A stretch of 50,035 nucleotides of DNA from Methylovulum sp. GTDB lineage: Bacteria > Pseudomonadota > Gammaproteobacteria > Methylococcales > Methylomonadaceae. Of the stretch, positions 47,778 to 50,035 are shown piece after piece. The number at the start of each line of letters is the position of its first letter. Within the stretch, counting starts at the first letter, position 1. The notes under the pieces were generated by a model. It saw only the letters and a program-made list of their open reading frames with translations. It was not told the DNA's origin and did no database searches. Position numbers and translations under genes: made by a program. The stretch lies in NCBI GenBank assembly GCA_030653435.1, contig JAURZI010000042.1:1-50035 (forward strand), written 5' to 3'.

Positions 47778-47796
47778 GTTTCAAGGAACTTGAAAC
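47778..47796 (+). terminator. Hairpin after trpC
   Basis: GTTTCAAG and CTTGAAAC are perfect eight-base arms around GAA, 15 bases past the trpC stop. No T-run follows, so it may be a weak or factor-assisted terminator. Confidence 0.45.
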
Positions 47797-47854
47797 ATAG
47801 CGGTCGCTCGGCTTATCGGCTAGAATTAAATCGCAAGCAGATTCGTTGCTGTTT

Positions 47855-47915
47855 CCCCATTGCATCAGGCAAACGCTGCTCATGGGGGTTAACGAGATTT
47901 GCTTGTATAGCAAAT
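47855..47915 (+). promoter_or_regulatory. Structured leader upstream of the VCBS-repeat gene
   Basis: Two stems are readable: CCCCAT (47855-47860) with ATGGGG (47882-47887), and ATTTGCT (47897-47903) with AGCAAAT (47909-47915) around a five-base loop. AGGA follows before the ATG. It may be a regulatory leader or an untranslated stabilising structure; no known riboswitch signature was matched. Confidence 0.4.
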
Positions 47916-47942
47916 CAACTCTAACTTAATAGGAATCCAGCC

Positions 47943-49073
47943 ATGCTAAAAAACCTACAACCATCGCCTTATTTTCTTGCTGCGGCTATCAGCAGCCTTC
48001 TGCTCGTGCCCGGCTTTAGCGCGGAACTGCAAGCCGCCCCAATCACGTTCCAACCCAAGGCAGACTTTACCACCGGCGCAAACCCCATCTATATATCGGC
48101 AGCAGATGTTAACCACGACGGCAAGGTCGATGTGGCGACCGCTAACATCTCCGCCAATACCGTCAGCGTGCTGCTCGGCAACGGTGCCGGATCCTTTCTG
48201 CCCAAAACCGATTATACGACGGGGGCCAATACCAATGCGGTGACGATAGGAGATGTCAACCGCGACGGCAAACCTGATCTAGTCGCTGCGAACTTCGTCG
48301 CTGACACCATCAGCGTTTTGCTTGGCAATGGTGATGGCACTTTTCAACCCAAAGTTGATTACACGACCGGTTTAAGCCCTTACTCGTCGGCGTTGGCTGA
48401 TGTAAACCGCGACGGTAAAACTGACATAGTCGTCACCAACTCCGGTAGCAATAGCGTGAGTGTGCTGTTAGGCACCGGTACCGGCACATTCAAGCCCAAA
48501 GTTGATTATATTGCAGGCACGTTCCCGCAATCCGTAGCTATCGCCGATGTTAACCGCGACGGCAAACCCGATCTGGTCACCGCGAACTATAGCAGCGACA
48601 CCGTCAGTGTATTGCTGGGCAACGGTAACGGCACCTTCAAGTTCAAAGTCGACTACCCTACCGGCACCAGTCCGTTTGTAGTCACGGTAGGCGATGTCAA
48701 CCGCGACGGCAAACCGGATCTGGCTGTCCCTAACGCTAATGACGATACCGTCAGCGTATTGCTGGGCAACGGCAACGGCACATTCAAGCCTAAAGCGGAC
48801 TATATCACCGGCATCAGCCCTTACTCGGCCGCGATAGCAGACATCAACCGCGACGGCAAACCCGATCTCGTCGTCTCTAACGGCCTCAGCAGCTCCGTCA
48901 GCGTATTGGCGGGCAAAGGTAACGGCACGTTCCTCGCGAAAACCGACTTCGCCACGGGCGGAAATCCTGGCTCGTTATCGGTAGCGGACTTGAACAATGA
49001 CGGCCGGCCTGACGTGGTCACATCTAACCTGAGTAACAGCACTATGAGCGTGCTAATCAACACCACGCCATAA
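47943..49073 (+). CDS. Secreted FG-GAP/VCBS-repeat seven-bladed propeller protein
   Basis: A 376-residue protein with a signal peptide ending in LQAAP and seven near-identical repeats of about 47 residues. Each repeat has a calcium-type D-x-N-x-D-G-x-x-D motif (DVNRDGKPDL in most; DVNHDGKVDV first, DLNNDGRPDV last), then TVSVLLGNGNGTFKPKVDY. Seven copies predict one closed beta-propeller as in integrin-like FG-GAP domains. The repeats are highly alike also at DNA level, suggesting recent amplification or gene conversion. Family members are often secreted or surface-bound. It has a structured leader upstream and a hairpin just downstream. Confidence 0.88.
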   Translation: MLKNLQPSPYFLAAAISSLLLVPGFSAELQAAPITFQPKADFTTGANPIYISAADVNHDGKVDVATANISANTVSVLLGNGAGSFLPKTDYTTGANTNAVTIGDVNRDGKPDLVAANFVADTISVLLGNGDGTFQPKVDYTTGLSPYSSALADVNRDGKTDIVVTNSGSNSVSVLLGTGTGTFKPKVDYIAGTFPQSVAIADVNRDGKPDLVTANYSSDTVSVLLGNGNGTFKFKVDYPTGTSPFVVTVGDVNRDGKPDLAVPNANDDTVSVLLGNGNGTFKPKADYITGISPYSAAIADINRDGKPDLVVSNGLSSSVSVLAGKGNGTFLAKTDFATGGNPGSLSVADLNNDGRPDVVTSNLSNSTMSVLINTTP

Positions 49074-49088
49074 GCAGTCTTTCGACCG

Positions 49089-49124
49089 GTCCGGGGTAAG
49101 GGCAATCCCGTCCTTACCCCGGAC
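49089..49124 (+). terminator. Hairpin after the VCBS-repeat gene
   Basis: GTCCGGGGTAAGG and its complement form 13-base perfect arms around a ten-base loop, starting 16 bases past the stop. No T-run. The base TCCGGGG matches that of the hairpin at 30118-30148, also behind a secreted protein gene. Confidence 0.5.
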
Positions 49125-49146
49125 TCGCCACAAACGCCAGCCCATC

Positions 49147-49212
49147 ATGACTACACCACCACTTATAGAAAACTATTGCGCGGCGGCTTGCATAGCCGCC
49201 CAGCAACCATGA
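49147..49212 (+). CDS. Possible 21-residue leader peptide before dtd
   Basis: ATG 49147 opens a 21-codon frame (ending CAAACIAAQQP) whose TGA overlaps the dtd ATG (ATGA). A perfect seven-base hairpin (49182-49188 with 49194-49200) lies within it, close to the dtd start. There is no clear Shine-Dalgarno, so it is a candidate leader only. Confidence 0.25.
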   Translation: MTTPPLIENYCAAACIAAQQP

Positions 49213-49655
49213 TCTCAATCATCCAACGGGTCACTACGGCCACAGTCACCGTCAACCGCCACGACATAGGCAAAATAGGCACAGGCATTGTGGCGCTGGT
49301 TGCCGTAGAAAAAGAAGACACTCCAAAAGACGCACAACGTTTACTGGAGCGGATACTGAATTACCGTATTTTTGCCGATGAACATGACCGCATGAACCTG
49401 AGCTTGCTGGACATTAACGGCGGCTTATTGCTGATCCCGCAATTTACACTGGCAGCCGATACCCGAAAAGGCAACCGCCCCAGTTTTGCATCTGCTGCGA
49501 CACCGGAAAAAGGCAGGGAACTGTTCGCCTGTCTGCAACAACTTGCCCAGCAAAGCTATCCGCTGGTTGAGTTCGGCCAGTTTGGCGCAGACATGCAAGT
49601 GAGCCTCGTCAATAACGGCCCCGTTACCTTCACGTTAAAGACGCATGGGCTATAA
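49209..49655 (+). CDS. dtd: D-aminoacyl-tRNA deacylase
   Basis: A 148-residue enzyme that frees tRNA from wrongly attached D-amino acids and glycine. ATG 49209 (MISIIQRVTTATVTVNRHDI) gives the usual length. The catalytic surroundings LLIPQFTLAADTRKGNRPSF and the cross-subunit LVNNGPVTFTLKTHG (Gly-Pro motif as NNGPVTF) are clear. It lies alone on the plus strand between the VCBS gene and a minus-strand pair. A small hairpin sits just before its start. Confidence 0.95.
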   Translation: MISIIQRVTTATVTVNRHDIGKIGTGIVALVAVEKEDTPKDAQRLLERILNYRIFADEHDRMNLSLLDINGGLLLIPQFTLAADTRKGNRPSFASAATPEKGRELFACLQQLAQQSYPLVEFGQFGADMQVSLVNNGPVTFTLKTHGL

Positions 49656-49677
49656 CGGTTTCTAAAATGCCCAAGGC

Positions 49678-49839
49678 TTAGCGCGGCATCCTGTTATCAG
49701 ACCCCAGCAGCAGGATAATGCCGATCAGCGGGGTGAGTAGCAGGGAACCGAAAAAATAGCCCCAAAAACCGAATTTTTTGTTGATGCCAAATATGCCCAC
49801 CAAAAAACACGCCATCATATACGCTAGCCATGCCAACAT
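49678..49839 (-). CDS. Small membrane protein
   Basis: A 53-residue protein with two hydrophobic helices: LAYMMACFLVGIFGI and GYFFGSLLLTPLIGIILLLG, with a short KKFGFWG turn between. ATG 49839 is preceded by GGAG six bases upstream, which supports real translation. It begins four bases after the end of the substrate-binding gene (49843), so the two are likely co-transcribed. Function unknown; the helix-turn-helix pattern resembles small membrane proteins that accompany transporters. Confidence 0.7.
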   Translation of the reverse strand: MLAWLAYMMACFLVGIFGINKKFGFWGYFFGSLLLTPLIGIILLLGSDNRMPR

Positions 49840-49842
49840 GGT

Positions 49843-50035
49843 TCACTCCGGGTCAATTGTGTTAAATTTTCCATTCACCATTTCCTTGATCACTATTTTT
49901 TTGTTGGTAATCCGACTACGTCGGTCGAACACATAGCCGTTGTAGCCGTTCTTATAGCCAAACTGCAAGGCCGCCGCGACGCGTATCGGTACGGTGGAGC
50001 CGGCCAGTTGGTAGGCGGAGGCCAGCACCTTGACC
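49843..50035 (-). CDS. C-terminal end of a probable ABC-transporter substrate-binding protein (partial)
   Basis: The last 63 codons of a gene that starts beyond the right edge. The readable end is VKVLASAYQLAGSTVPIRVA, then AALQFGYKNGYNGYVFDRRS, and IKEMVNGKFNTIDPE. The pattern A-x-x-L-A-G-S-T-x-P-x-x-V-x-x-A-L resembles the C-terminus of type I periplasmic binding proteins of branched-chain amino acid or urea transporters, but the fragment is short and the call is tentative. A small membrane protein gene follows it. Confidence 0.5.
   Translation of the reverse strand, partial: VKVLASAYQLAGSTVPIRVAAALQFGYKNGYNGYVFDRRSRITNKKIVIKEMVNGKFNTIDPE

Noticed and set aside
47836-47915. Cyclic-di-GMP or cobalamin riboswitch upstream of the VCBS gene
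   Set aside because: The conserved core sequences of those riboswitches could not be matched; only generic stems are visible.
48061-49060. Regular repeats suggesting a CRISPR array
   Set aside because: The repeats are in frame at about 140-base periods and encode the DxNxDGxxD propeller blades; no short direct repeats with unique spacers.

Overview
The window (about 50 kb) is a chromosomal segment of a gammaproteobacterium. The evidence is a set of gammaproteobacterial neighbourhoods: leuS-lptE-holA with a divergent YbeL-type zinc-ribbon gene, lptD-surA with divergent amgK-murU, trpE/trpG/trpD/trpC, and a split vitamin-B12-dependent ribonucleotide reductase (nrdJa/nrdJb, as in Pseudomonas). 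Codon use, moderate GC and the accessory secreted proteins would fit a methanotroph of the Methylococcales, but that is an inference; no methane-oxidation gene lies in the window.

Layout. 1-4450 is an accessory, partly decayed region: a transposase remnant, a gene broken into three reading frames (274-1257), an AT-rich gene of unknown function, a UPF0175-type antitoxin with a PIN-domain toxin, a gene tail remnant and an IS110 transposase missing both ends. 4460-11611 is metabolic: EVE-domain protein, small lipoprotein-like protein and ilvA on the minus strand, divergent rpiA, a dead LprI-type gene, a methyltransferase-like gene, nadA, then dsbB translationally coupled to an exported methyltransferase-like protein. 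11612-18720 holds DNA replication and nucleotide genes: DnaA boxes, priA, a pair of NrdR boxes, nrdJa, then a REP-associated tyrosine transposase and a small secreted protein separating nrdJa from nrdJb.

18749-26335 (minus strand) is a cell-envelope and translation block: a divergent class A penicillin-binding protein, holA, lptE, leuS. 26418-30096 (plus) has a zinc-ribbon protein, an orphan ParA ATPase, a DUF2721 membrane protein and a large secreted protein. 30198-36321 (minus) has rnd with a strongly structured leader, a stand-alone DbpA-type RNA-binding domain protein, surA and lptD (overlapping by one base). amgK-murU run divergently from lptD. A diguanylate cyclase, a PhoX-type phosphatase behind a Pho box, a histidine-rich multi-pass membrane protein and a HIT protein follow. 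43021-47762 is the trp block, with a duplicated membrane-hairpin protein embedded between trpG and trpD. The end holds a seven-bladed FG-GAP/VCBS propeller protein, dtd, a 53-residue membrane protein and the C-terminal end of a probable ABC-transporter substrate-binding protein running off the edge.

How genes work together: lptE, lptD and surA serve outer-membrane lipopolysaccharide assembly; amgK-murU recycle peptidoglycan sugars and the PBP builds peptidoglycan; nrdJa/nrdJb make deoxyribonucleotides under apparent NrdR control; priA and holA serve replication; trpE/G/D/C make tryptophan. No tRNA, rRNA or CRISPR array was seen. The main points for follow-up are the nrdJa/nrdJb separation by a RAYT element, the DnaA boxes in front of priA, the Pho box in front of phoX, the structured rnd leader, the helicase-less DbpA domain protein, and the unfamiliar membrane proteins at 41358 and 45396.
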